A stretch of DNA of 40,458 nt from positions 1 through 40,458 of IMG/VR virus record IMGVR_UViG_3300030419_002490. One strand, given 5' to 3'. The stretch is from a virus. The notes under the pieces were generated by a model. The model was not told the origin of the DNA and did not search any database. It saw only the letters and a program-made list of their open reading frames with translations. Positions 16,995 through 25,041 of this stretch are shown in pieces. A program made the translations under genes and the position numbers. Position 1 is the first letter of the stretch. Every line of letters begins with the position of its first letter.

Positions 16995-17850
16995 TAAGCG
17001 GAACCTCCATTTTTTCTCCGTGACCACACTCTGGGCATTCAAAAGAAAAACTGAGATCGTTACCGGGAGTAAGGCTTTTAAACGCTTCCCTTACATATCT
17101 TGCATCTGCTGCTGGTGCATTTTCAATAAAAGATCCAATATAGTGGGGGTCTGTAGAACCATTAACAGAAACAATAAAAGAAGCCATAGTGGTGGTCGCT
17201 ATCGACTCTGGTAGGTTGTTTTTTCTCCTTTGATCCAGAACTTTAGTTAATCTTTTTTCATCATGACCATCGAGAAGCTTAATCTCGACACTAGCACCAG
17301 TTCTTGGCGTCTCTACAATATAAGTTCCATTCTCGGTTAATTTTGCATCTTCTTCATCAACTTCAACTTCATGTAGACCAGTCTCTAAAACATTTGACAA
17401 ATCAATATTAACTTTGCTTGATACAGAGCATGAAGGGCATTTTACGCCCGTGGTGTATTGTTCGCCATATCCTGTAATTCTAGCTGCAATAATAATAGCA
17501 TTTTTATCAGTGACAAGAAGATCCGAAGGGTTAATGGACTTGTTGACAAGGATGCTATTCAAGAATCGATCAATTGTTAGATTTTTCTTCAATAAAGCTT
17601 GGGAGGTTAGAATATCCTCTTCCTTTGCTGTCATAAATTTAATCTCCAAGGAATCAACGCCATGCAATGGGTGACCTTGAGAGTAAAAGCTACCTTTTGA
17701 TGGAAGATCAACAAATTCTGTTGGCGCAGAAAACGACATCAGAGACTGCTGTTGTGGCGCTGGTGGCGGTGTGCCGACCATATTGTTCGCAGGGGAATCT
17801 TGATTGATATCTTTAGGGTGGGGTTTTTCAAAGTTATTTCTAATAGACAT
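16969..17850 (-). CDS. 26: Baseplate hub protein, gp26-like (T4 baseplate family)
   Basis: A 293-aa protein. After a Pro/Gln-rich N-terminus, VDLPSKGSFYSQGHPL (about 47-62) and IKFMTAKEEDILTSQALLKK are typical of the T4 gp26-type baseplate family, followed by LLVTDKNAIIIAARITGYGEQY. Two Cys pairs, CPSC (about 138) and CPECG (about 275), could form a zinc site bridging the two ends. T4 gp26 is 208 aa. The gene begins after an 88-base gap containing TATATAATT, with an AGAGG SD, and overlaps the next small gene. The role is assembly of the central baseplate hub. Confidence 0.72.
   Translation of the reverse strand: MSIRNNFEKPHPKDINQDSPANNMVGTPPPAPQQQSLMSFSAPTEFVDLPSKGSFYSQGHPLHGVDSLEIKFMTAKEEDILTSQALLKKNLTIDRFLNSILVNKSINPSDLLVTDKNAIIIAARITGYGEQYTTGVKCPSCSVSSKVNIDLSNVLETGLHEVEVDEEDAKLTENGTYIVETPRTGASVEIKLLDGHDEKRLTKVLDQRRKNNLPESIATTTMASFIVSVNGSTDPHYIGSFIENAPAADARYVREAFKSLTPGNDLSFSFECPECGHGEKMEVPLNAEFFWPK
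16987..17001 (-). promoter_or_regulatory. Small hairpin holding the start codon of the 71-aa gene
   Basis: TCCGC and GCGGA (5 bp, loop TTAAT on the minus strand) flank the A and T of the ATG at 16994-16992; the stem starts right after the GGAGGT SD. It lies in the overlap with the gp26-like gene, so ribosomes finishing that gene would melt it, consistent with coupled translation. Confidence 0.4.
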
Positions 17851-17938
17851 ATATACCTCTTGTTTATGTTACAATGATACTACATCTTAATTATATACTT
17901 AAACAAAAAATAACTTTGAAATTAACAATAAGCAGACA

Positions 17939-18640
17939 TTAGCCACCACTTCCACCAAAGAGGTCTGGTGGTGTAATCTCGATAAGTGCATTATTTCCGG
18001 CTCTAAGCCTGTCGGTTCCTGCGGCTCCGGCTGGAATGCCGCTCGGAGTTCCAGATTGTGAATCAGGGGTGTCTGTTTTTGGATTGTAAGCTCCTTCTGC
18101 TGCTGGAAGGGAGAGCGAAGCCCAATCATAGCGAAGAGTGACATCCATTGTTAAAAGATCATCGGAGTTATAGTCCAAATCCCCCATAGAAACAGATTTG
18201 ATCCATGGATTTTTTAAAGTCCAGACTTCTATTTGAGATGCACTATTGTCAATAACGCCTTCGGCAGCACCTTTACCGGGTCCGAGGACCTTGATCGCAG
18301 CGGAGCCAACAGCAGAAGTTGCATCTGCCTTACTGATAGATCTGGTAACGTTACTGCTATTAGGGAACCTATAGCCAGAAGCCATAAGCATTTTCATTAA
18401 AATTCCTGTTGAATCTGGCAAAGCAGGATCGACCATTGTAAAGGTAATCTCGTTCCAAGACACACGACCGGGATAGTAAAAAGTATGATTGATGAATTTA
18501 TGCTCAGACTCTCCTATCTCAAAAGATGGTCTGTTAACCTTGGTGATAATATAACTCTCTAATGGGGACAATTCCAAAAGAAATCTAAATTGTCTTTTCG
18601 GTTCAAGGGCTGGGTTAGCCCAGAAGCTAGTATTTGCCAT
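17939..18640 (-). CDS. 19: Tail tube protein gp19
   Basis: A 233-aa protein (T4 gp19 is 163 aa). The N-terminal 180 residues follow the gp19 pattern: FRFLLELSPLESYIITKVNRP, FINHTFYYPGRVSWNEITFTMVDP and DVTLRYDWASL. The last 60 residues are a Gly/Pro/Ser/Thr-rich extension, probably exposed. Hexamers of this protein form the inner DNA conduit. It lies directly after the sheath gene with an AGGAG SD, as in T4. Confidence 0.88.
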   Translation of the reverse strand: MANTSFWANPALEPKRQFRFLLELSPLESYIITKVNRPSFEIGESEHKFINHTFYYPGRVSWNEITFTMVDPALPDSTGILMKMLMASGYRFPNSSNVTRSISKADATSAVGSAAIKVLGPGKGAAEGVIDNSASQIEVWTLKNPWIKSVSMGDLDYNSDDLLTMDVTLRYDWASLSLPAAEGAYNPKTDTPDSQSGTPSGIPAGAAGTDRLRAGNNALIEITPPDLFGGSGG

Positions 18641-18678
18641 TTTGATGGTCTCCTGTAACTATAAAATCTGTTCTATAG

Positions 18679-18685
18679 TAAATAG
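18679..18685 (-). promoter_or_regulatory. CTATTTA element before gp19
   Basis: In the 59-base gap between the sheath and tube genes the minus strand reads TTCTACTATTTACTATAGAA. The CTATTTA core is shared with the gaps before gp22, gp13 and gp18. It is a candidate late-promoter -10-like element; T4 late promoters use TATAAATA, so this would be a phage-specific variant. Confidence 0.35.
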
Positions 18686-18699
18686 TAGAATATATTTTT

Positions 18700-21600
18700 T
18701 TAATCATCGAAACTTGCACCGGAACGTGTAATTACAAAATCAAGTGCAATAAATTCAATGGCTTTAGCTGGTTTAATGAAGATTTTGGCATACATAATGT
18801 TTCTATCAACCAAATCAGCCGTTGTTGTTGTTTCGTCAAGCACAACCTTAAAGTCTTGGAGACCTAAGCCTGCTTTTACATTTCCTAAGAAATTATCTGC
18901 TCTTGTCTTAAATCTAGTCCAAGTCGCTGGTAAGTTCTGATCGAACAATGTTGTATTTGCAATTCTTGACATCCCTCTCTTAATGAAAATCATAAGTCTC
19001 CTCACGTTAATTCTATCAAGAGCCGATGGGGTGACTTGCAGTGTTTTCTGCCCGAAAACAACAATGCCTTCTGATGGAAATGAAGCAATTGGATTAATGT
19101 TTGCCTCATAAAGCCTGTCTCTTTCACCAGAAGTTAATTTATGTCTAACTCCAGTCACTGCGAGACCTGCGCCGTTTTCATTAAGTCCACCTCTATTAAA
19201 TCCTGCTGGTGCGAACCAAACTGCGGATTTAGCCTCAGAAGCCCCAAGGACACCTAGAGCAACCACTGAAGGCGGAACATAGACAAGGTTGCCTTTTATG
19301 CTATCTCTGATTTGGACCCACGGGAAATAAGCAGCAGCATAACTAGAATTAATATTCCTAGCGACAAAGCCTCCTGTTCCCTCCAAGACATCCTGAACTG
19401 CATCTGCTTTTGTCCTGACTTGTTCCGATGTGGATGCATCCGTGCTCGGAGTGTAGCCGCCTAGTGGGTCGATAATTGCAAGAGAGTCTGCTCTCTCCTC
19501 GCAGATATTAATTAAGTGTGCAGTAAGGTTATTATTTACAATACCGGGAGCACTTACCAAGTTCATTTCGACATACTCTGGGTCTGCTACAATATCCATT
19601 GCTTTTTTCACCGAGTAATAACCATAGTGGCTCTGCTCTGCTGCTGCGGGGGCTAATTGTGAATAATGGTTGAGTGGCTCTTTTTCACGAATATCAAATC
19701 CGTTGAAGCCTCCAAAGAGTGGCATGGTGAATTTTGCACCGCCAACATCTCTAAATGCTTTCAAGACAGCTTTGTAAGAACCAGTAGCGGCAGTAATCGA
19801 CTTTCCACTAGCTCTAGATCCAGAGACATAATAGAATCTGTTATACTTAGCATCTGTTGAAAGAGTAGAATTCGAAGATCCACTAATATCGTCCAATGTA
19901 AACACATAAGATGTAGTTGTGGTTGCTGTCGGTGTCATGCTATCAGCAATTCCGGCAGCTAATGGATGCGCCAAGTCAATATTTGATGGATCAAATGCTA
20001 AATTGCTAGATCCTGACTTTGTAGTATCAACACCGAAGTAAACCATTCTGTGGTCACTCAATCCAAACTCAGAGGAATCACCGACTAACCTATGTGATGG
20101 GAACTCAATCTTAACATCAATACCGATCTGATCTTGGTCTCCACCAGTAAATCTATTAGGCGTAACACCGTCTTTACCAAGAACCGTTACGTTGGACAAG
20201 TTGTTAGTGACTGCTCTGTTACCATCTCCACCAGCAACTGCGTTTTTAACAGTAACAACATTTGAACTCGCAGTAGCTACAAGCTTTCCATTGTGCCCAT
20301 TTGCATGGTTAATGCAAACGGCTAATGAGGTAGCAGTCTCCGCTGCGGTGCCACCTACGACGAACTGCTTTGACGATGCGGATTCCGCAGCTTTTGCAGT
20401 ATAAGTTTTTACAGTGGCGTCCTGCGAAGTGAGTACAATTGTTTGATCTTCTGTAATTGCGCCACCAATTGTAATCGTAATTTCAGCAAATTTCTTGATG
20501 TCGCCTGATGGTCTAGCAAAAATCTTACCAATTCCATTTGCAGCGGAACCTGTTCCGAATGCTTCATGGGCTGTGTCAAAAGCGTTTAAGATTGTTGAAC
20601 CAGAGACAGTAGCCTCACTACCTGCAATGTCATAATGTGTTCCTTCTCCACCATCAGATGTAATAGAGAAGTGGTTATAAATAACTGGTCCAAAGAAGCC
20701 GAATGGAAGCAGTTCGGGGCTACCTTGCCCAGAATCTATCATGTTATTCATTTCCATTCTAATAAACTTTGAATTATTTGGGTATCTACCATAAGATTGA
20801 AGTCTTCTTCTGTTATGATCGAAAACCTCATACATATCACCAATTCTCTTGGCAACATAATCAGGGGAGTATGGGTTTAGATTAAGATTATCAAACCTCT
20901 CAACAACTTTAATTGCTTGGTCATTATCTTCAATTTTACGAATAACAACAGAGAATGATCCATACTTGTTAAAGTTATCAGGTGATACTTTAATTCTCTC
21001 AATTGAAATCTTTAGGTTTCTCTGGATCCATTCGCCTTCCGAGAGACCTTTGAACTTAAATAATCTAGTTACATCAGATCCTTCAGGGTCAAACGACTGG
21101 GCGTTATTAGCAAAATTTTCAGTATCTCCCTGTGTATTTCTGAGGTCTTGCGAAATAACCCAACCAGATTGAGCTTCACGAGCTTTCATTCTGTAGTTTG
21201 CAGCAGAAATAGCAGATGTTCTCAAAGGTAACATCACCGCAAACATGTTATTTGATGTTCCGCCAGCATCTTTATCTAACATAGACTGGACAGATCTTTC
21301 ATATGATTGACCCAAGAAATAGTTCTGTTGAGCGTCTGTAGTTGTAATGTTTGTGTTTAGTCTTGTAGCGTCTGTATTGAAAACTCTACGAATAAATTTG
21401 TCACTATCTGGGCTAAAGTTGAAATTGAATTTCGAACCGGGACCTGTAGTGCTGTCCTTGGCTTCTGCTTCAGTTTTAACTAAAACGCTAAATGAGCCTC
21501 CGATGCCGCCGCCGCCGTCGTTTGCAACGACAACTCTAGTTCCAGATACACCAGTTTGGATTCCCACTGGATCTGCTTGGTTGTTGTCCAACCTTCTAAC

Positions 21601-22146
21601 AGAACCGGTAACACCTACAGTTCCTCCTGTCAGATAGAAAACAGCGCCTAATGTTCCGGTCACACCGGCTGTCGTTGCTCCAGCATTTTTAAACGCAACA
21701 GAGGACGATGGGAAAACAAAAAGACCGTATGCACCTCCTGCACCGTTTGAATCACCTGCATCAGCGCCTGCGGCTCCAACTCTATAGCCAGCCGTAGCGG
21801 TGTCGGCAGACGTTTTGTTGTCGTGATGATCTCCCAAAATTCGAACCATGGTTACTGGTCCATTATTTCTTAGATAAGCTTGGGCAGCATAAGATGCGTA
21901 AGTTGGTCCTTGGGGAATTCCGTATCTCCACTGGTCGCCTGCTGGCGATGCTCCGGGGGCTGGTTCTCCGAAAACCTCGATGAAGTCTGAGAATGACTCA
22001 ACTTTTGTTGGTCTATAAGCAGGACCTCTTTGGGTTCTACCAATAATAACTGGTCCGACTGCGGTTTCTGCTTTTGGTAATTGACTTTGATCGATTTCAT
22101 TAAGGAAAACTCCCGGTGAAACAAATTTAAATTTTTTAACTGACAT
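18700..22146 (-). CDS. 18: Contractile tail sheath protein gp18
   Basis: A 1148-aa protein, much longer than T4 gp18 (659 aa). The N-terminus FVSPGVFLNEIDQSQLP and the C-terminus KAIEFIALDFVITRSGASF are the sheath handshake strands, and NINPIASFPSEGIVVFGQKTL plus INVRRLMIFIKRGM mark the conserved core near 1000-1050. Residues about 545-680 look like an inserted beta-domain (TIVLTSQDATVKTYTAK ... GGTAAETATSLAVCIN ... VTVKNAVAGGDGNRAVT), and 110-250 is Gly/Ala/Ser-rich. These insertions probably decorate the sheath surface. The SD is AGGAG; a TTGACA and a CTATTTA element lie upstream. Confidence 0.92.
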   Translation of the reverse strand: MSVKKFKFVSPGVFLNEIDQSQLPKAETAVGPVIIGRTQRGPAYRPTKVESFSDFIEVFGEPAPGASPAGDQWRYGIPQGPTYASYAAQAYLRNNGPVTMVRILGDHHDNKTSADTATAGYRVGAAGADAGDSNGAGGAYGLFVFPSSSVAFKNAGATTAGVTGTLGAVFYLTGGTVGVTGSVRRLDNNQADPVGIQTGVSGTRVVVANDGGGGIGGSFSVLVKTEAEAKDSTTGPGSKFNFNFSPDSDKFIRRVFNTDATRLNTNITTTDAQQNYFLGQSYERSVQSMLDKDAGGTSNNMFAVMLPLRTSAISAANYRMKAREAQSGWVISQDLRNTQGDTENFANNAQSFDPEGSDVTRLFKFKGLSEGEWIQRNLKISIERIKVSPDNFNKYGSFSVVIRKIEDNDQAIKVVERFDNLNLNPYSPDYVAKRIGDMYEVFDHNRRRLQSYGRYPNNSKFIRMEMNNMIDSGQGSPELLPFGFFGPVIYNHFSITSDGGEGTHYDIAGSEATVSGSTILNAFDTAHEAFGTGSAANGIGKIFARPSGDIKKFAEITITIGGAITEDQTIVLTSQDATVKTYTAKAAESASSKQFVVGGTAAETATSLAVCINHANGHNGKLVATASSNVVTVKNAVAGGDGNRAVTNNLSNVTVLGKDGVTPNRFTGGDQDQIGIDVKIEFPSHRLVGDSSEFGLSDHRMVYFGVDTTKSGSSNLAFDPSNIDLAHPLAAGIADSMTPTATTTTSYVFTLDDISGSSNSTLSTDAKYNRFYYVSGSRASGKSITAATGSYKAVLKAFRDVGGAKFTMPLFGGFNGFDIREKEPLNHYSQLAPAAAEQSHYGYYSVKKAMDIVADPEYVEMNLVSAPGIVNNNLTAHLINICEERADSLAIIDPLGGYTPSTDASTSEQVRTKADAVQDVLEGTGGFVARNINSSYAAAYFPWVQIRDSIKGNLVYVPPSVVALGVLGASEAKSAVWFAPAGFNRGGLNENGAGLAVTGVRHKLTSGERDRLYEANINPIASFPSEGIVVFGQKTLQVTPSALDRINVRRLMIFIKRGMSRIANTTLFDQNLPATWTRFKTRADNFLGNVKAGLGLQDFKVVLDETTTTADLVDRNIMYAKIFIKPAKAIEFIALDFVITRSGASFDD

Positions 22147-22197
22147 TACGTTGCTCTCCTATCTGATGTAAATTATATAAAGCATAAATGTTTTCAC

Positions 22198-22224
22198 TTA
22201 ATAAATAGTGTGATATAGTGTCAA
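22198..22224 (-). promoter_or_regulatory. Candidate promoter for gp18 (TTGACA plus CTATTTATTAA)
   Basis: On the minus strand TTGACA (22224-22219) is followed 15 bases later by TATTAA (22203-22198), which overlaps CTATTTA (22208-22202). It may be a sigma70-type promoter with a short spacer or the same late element seen before gp19, gp13 and gp22. It lies within the 87-base gap before the sheath gene. Confidence 0.42.
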
Positions 22225-22233
22225 AAGTAAAAA

Positions 22234-23118
22234 TTATTCTCTATACCCACCGTCAACTGATTTATTTTTATTTTCGCTATCAATATGCTCTGGTATGTCT
22301 CCAAAGATCACTCTTTCTCTGGACATTTTAAATTCTACTGCGTTTTCACGAATTGATATTTTTGGCTGATTGTCGTTAACGCCAGACCCCATTAAATATC
22401 CTATAACATTAAGTGTTATCTTGGTTTCATATGTTCTTGCTTCTTCTGATATGTTTCCTATGTTGTTTCCATACGTAAAGCTAGTATCAACGAATCCAGT
22501 ATAATGGTGACCGTTTTTGTTCAACCTCAGTTCATTAATTTGTCCCGGCGCAGTGATAAATGGCTGCACCAGATCGTTCATTTGTTCTTGATACTCTGTT
22601 TTAATCGTGATTTCATAGGTATTGTAGACATAGACGGGCAATGGAATAGAAACATGCTCATAAACAATCTTTTTATTTTTTCTTTTAACAAAGTTAGGTC
22701 CACCATTGCCTGTTTGTTGTGTGCTGGTTGCCATTCTTCTCGCATCATTATTTGCAAACTCGGATGTCTTTTTTTGCTGTATTCTACGGCTAATGGTTAT
22801 CGAGCCACCTTGATGATCAAGAGCCCTGTTAAGAAAAGCCGGTGGAATATTTGCTTGAAAAACGCCCTTTTTGCTTGGGTCTTTTGTGGACGCAGAACGC
22901 TCAATATAGATTATAGGATATACCAATGATCCCTCAAGATCACGAAGCTCTTTATTTTTCTTAATCTGATAAGCCCTTTCTGCTGTTACCCAAATTACTG
23001 GAACTTTTTTGAAGCCTTCATTTGTGTTCGTGTGCAGATTGAAAGAATCATTCACAAGATCATAAACAGAAAAATCAACAGTTTCTAAGCTGGATGGTAG
23101 TATTAATATTTCTTCCAT
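22234..23118 (-). CDS. 15: Tail terminator / sheath stabiliser, gp15-like
   Basis: A 294-aa protein (T4 gp15 is 272 aa). VPVIWVTAERAYQIKKNKE, YPIIYIERSAS, SIPLPVYVYNTYEITIKTEYQ, MNDLVQPFITAPGQ and TKITLNVIGYLMG follow the order of gp15-type segments (VPITYAS..., IYELSIFTRYEDDMFQIVEQILPYF, ...LTFEVNGWMYP). The protein caps the tail and joins it to the neck. It starts two bases after the gp14 stop with GAGG overlapping that stop, and the sheath gene follows as in T4-like order. Confidence 0.75.
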   Translation of the reverse strand: MEEILILPSSLETVDFSVYDLVNDSFNLHTNTNEGFKKVPVIWVTAERAYQIKKNKELRDLEGSLVYPIIYIERSASTKDPSKKGVFQANIPPAFLNRALDHQGGSITISRRIQQKKTSEFANNDARRMATSTQQTGNGGPNFVKRKNKKIVYEHVSIPLPVYVYNTYEITIKTEYQEQMNDLVQPFITAPGQINELRLNKNGHHYTGFVDTSFTYGNNIGNISEEARTYETKITLNVIGYLMGSGVNDNQPKISIRENAVEFKMSRERVIFGDIPEHIDSENKNKSVDGGYRE

Positions 23119-23120
23119 TT

Positions 23121-23606
23121 TTACCTCGCATCAAAAAGACCTTTTCTTGCTCTTACGCATTTAGCAGATATCTCTACTTTGTGGTCATTTTGCCCAAATA
23201 GTTCTTTTGGTTGATTAAGAGTGACAATTTCATAGTAAAAAGACCCATAATACACAAAATCGCCTTCTCTTACAAAAAGGTCTTGATCTTCGTTTAATCT
23301 TCTCTTGTGAAAATGCACAGTAATGGAAGATTTACGATCAATTGTTGGGTCTACTGTTGTTGTTTCGCCTTCCCATTCGACAAGAGCATACACTCTCACT
23401 GGTGGTAGGAAGGTTTTTTTAACCGCTTCTCCGTAAAGTGGGTGAAAATTAGTATGTTCAAGGCTAATCGGGTAATATACGATTTGTTGACCAATGACCT
23501 TTTCTATTAATTCATCATTAACCTGTTTTACAAGATCCCTTTCTTTTTTTCCTGTAAAAAGAGGGGGTGGAGGAGCCGCTGGTTGTTGCCATTTTTTATC
23601 TGTCAT
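23121..23606 (-). CDS. 14: Neck protein, gp14-like
   Basis: A 161-aa protein (T4 gp14 is 256 aa). ERDLVKQVNDELIEKVIGQQ with YYPIS, and REGDFVYYGSFYYEIVTLN (compare T4 GDLIYFPMDNSLFEINWV) match the gp14 pattern, and the protein lies between gp13 and gp15 genes. An N-terminal Pro-rich run (AAPPPPLF) precedes the fold. It forms part of the head-tail connector. The T4 C-terminal part is missing, so this is a short version. Confidence 0.72.
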   Translation of the reverse strand: MTDKKWQQPAAPPPPLFTGKKERDLVKQVNDELIEKVIGQQIVYYPISLEHTNFHPLYGEAVKKTFLPPVRVYALVEWEGETTTVDPTIDRKSSITVHFHKRRLNEDQDLFVREGDFVYYGSFYYEIVTLNQPKELFGQNDHKVEISAKCVRARKGLFDAR

Positions 23607-23611
23607 TTAAA

Positions 23612-24943
23612 TTACCCCACATGTATTGGCAATGGCACACCTTGAAGTGTCTTGCCAGAGGAATCAACAATTGCAGCATTGGATTCTGCTAGTTTTTGAT
23701 ACGTAAGTTCATCAAGGGTTGTTTTTAGTTCTTCACGTAGTTTTTCTTGTTCATCTTTTGCTTGTGAAACAAGGTCGGATCCATTCAGGGTAATTGATTC
23801 GCCGGGGATTGGAATCGATCCAAACTTAGACCTAACCAAGCCCAACATTTCTTTAGCTAAAGCCAATGCAAACCTTCTAATCCATTGCTTGCCAATGGCA
23901 TTAATATTGTTAAAAGGTATATTAGCAAAAGGCATAGTGTTCATATTATTTATGCCTCTTACGCCCATTTTTCTGTCGTCTTGCTCCGTCCAAGCTTCTT
24001 CATCTATTGTAAATTCAACCCAAAATTTACTTGGACTGGCGCTAATGGGCTCTGGGAACAGCCTTAGCTTATTGTTTCTTAATTCATATGAATAGTGAGA
24101 AAGTCTCGTATATAGATGATCCTCGTATTGCTTTGCCTGTGATTTATTCTGCCAAGTTGGTACAATTTCAAAAGTGGATTCATCAGCGAATTGACCGTAG
24201 GAAGATAGATTTCCGACCGCACTTAACCCACCATACGCACCATAAAATCTCCACATTGCATGAGGGGTCTTATAAAAAACTTTTTTAATATTAATTTTTT
24301 TCTTACCTGTTCCAGATGATAGCCTGCCATAATAAGGCACTTTATTATCTGTAGTCGAAGCGCTATAAATAAGTGCTTGAACGTCATAATCTTGTTGGTT
24401 TTCTATCGTCTGTAAAGATGCAGAATATATAGGCTGGGAGCCTCCAATATTCGCTTCCGTGGCTGCTCTATCACCAATTCTCTTCTCAAAAGATATATCA
24501 AATTTAGGATATGCTAATTCAACTCTCTGACCGCCTAAGCTTGAAGACAAATCTGAACCGTCGCCACCATGTGCTGCTCTTAATTCCCCATCTTGATCAA
24601 ATGATCCTGTCATGTCACCAAGAGAACTTCCAAGAGCATTTTTTGTCTGATGTAGATTAACAATATAGGAATATTCTAATACTGCCTCTTCGTATGCTGC
24701 ATATACTTGATACTCTGTGATCTCAACGTCTAATACATCACCGCCTAATTTCTTATATACATATGCAACTTGATCGACAGCACCAGAAACAAAATGCTCT
24801 CTAGACTGTTCTTCAAAATGATGCCTAGTGTAGATTCCGAAAGGCAATGGATTTGCAGTAGAATCAACATTAATTAGTGTCCCTGTTATTGGAAGAACAA
24901 CAGAACTAGTTTTGCTATCAGGTGTTAAAGTAGGTTTAGACAT
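23612..24943 (-). CDS. 13: Neck protein, gp13-like
   Basis: A 443-aa head-completion protein. The conserved core ALALAKEMLGLVRSKFGSIPIPG followed by LNGSDLVSQAKDEQEKLREEL resembles gp13 of T4-like phages; T4 gp13 is 309 aa. SYELRNNKLRLFPEP and the helix EITEYQVYAAYEEAVLEYSY are also typical. Residues about 125-200 (Gly/Ser/Asp-rich) look like an insertion. The SD is AGAGG. It follows the capsid terminator and a CTATTTA element, so it probably begins a separate neck/tail transcript. Confidence 0.78.
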   Translation of the reverse strand: MSKPTLTPDSKTSSVVLPITGTLINVDSTANPLPFGIYTRHHFEEQSREHFVSGAVDQVAYVYKKLGGDVLDVEITEYQVYAAYEEAVLEYSYIVNLHQTKNALGSSLGDMTGSFDQDGELRAAHGGDGSDLSSSLGGQRVELAYPKFDISFEKRIGDRAATEANIGGSQPIYSASLQTIENQQDYDVQALIYSASTTDNKVPYYGRLSSGTGKKKINIKKVFYKTPHAMWRFYGAYGGLSAVGNLSSYGQFADESTFEIVPTWQNKSQAKQYEDHLYTRLSHYSYELRNNKLRLFPEPISASPSKFWVEFTIDEEAWTEQDDRKMGVRGINNMNTMPFANIPFNNINAIGKQWIRRFALALAKEMLGLVRSKFGSIPIPGESITLNGSDLVSQAKDEQEKLREELKTTLDELTYQKLAESNAAIVDSSGKTLQGVPLPIHVG

Positions 24944-24962
24944 TGTATAGGTCCCCTCTTAG

Positions 24963-24969
24963 TAAATAG
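24963..24969 (-). promoter_or_regulatory. CTATTTA element before gp13
   Basis: The minus strand reads AAACTATTTACTAAGAGGGG, between the gp23 terminator and the gp13 start, 20 bases upstream of the ATG. Because a terminator closes the previous unit only 14 bases earlier, a promoter is expected here. Confidence 0.4.
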
Positions 24970-24982
24970 TTTCTCACAAAAC

Positions 24983-25017
24983 AAAAAACCCTGCCTCAGA
25001 ACAAATCCAAGGCAGGG
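24983..25017 (-). terminator. Rho-independent terminator after gp23
   Basis: The minus strand shows the stem CCCTGCCT / AGGCAGGG with a 13-base loop followed by TTTTTT. It lies 25 bases past the capsid gene stop and isolates the highly expressed scaffold-capsid unit. Confidence 0.9.
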
Positions 25018-25041
25018 CTTCAATTTAATTAGCTAATGCTA

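Noticed and set aside
17871-17938. Sigma70 promoter before the gp26-like gene
   Set aside because: A TATAAT is present but no acceptable -35 lies 16-18 bases upstream, so I left it as an AT-rich gap.
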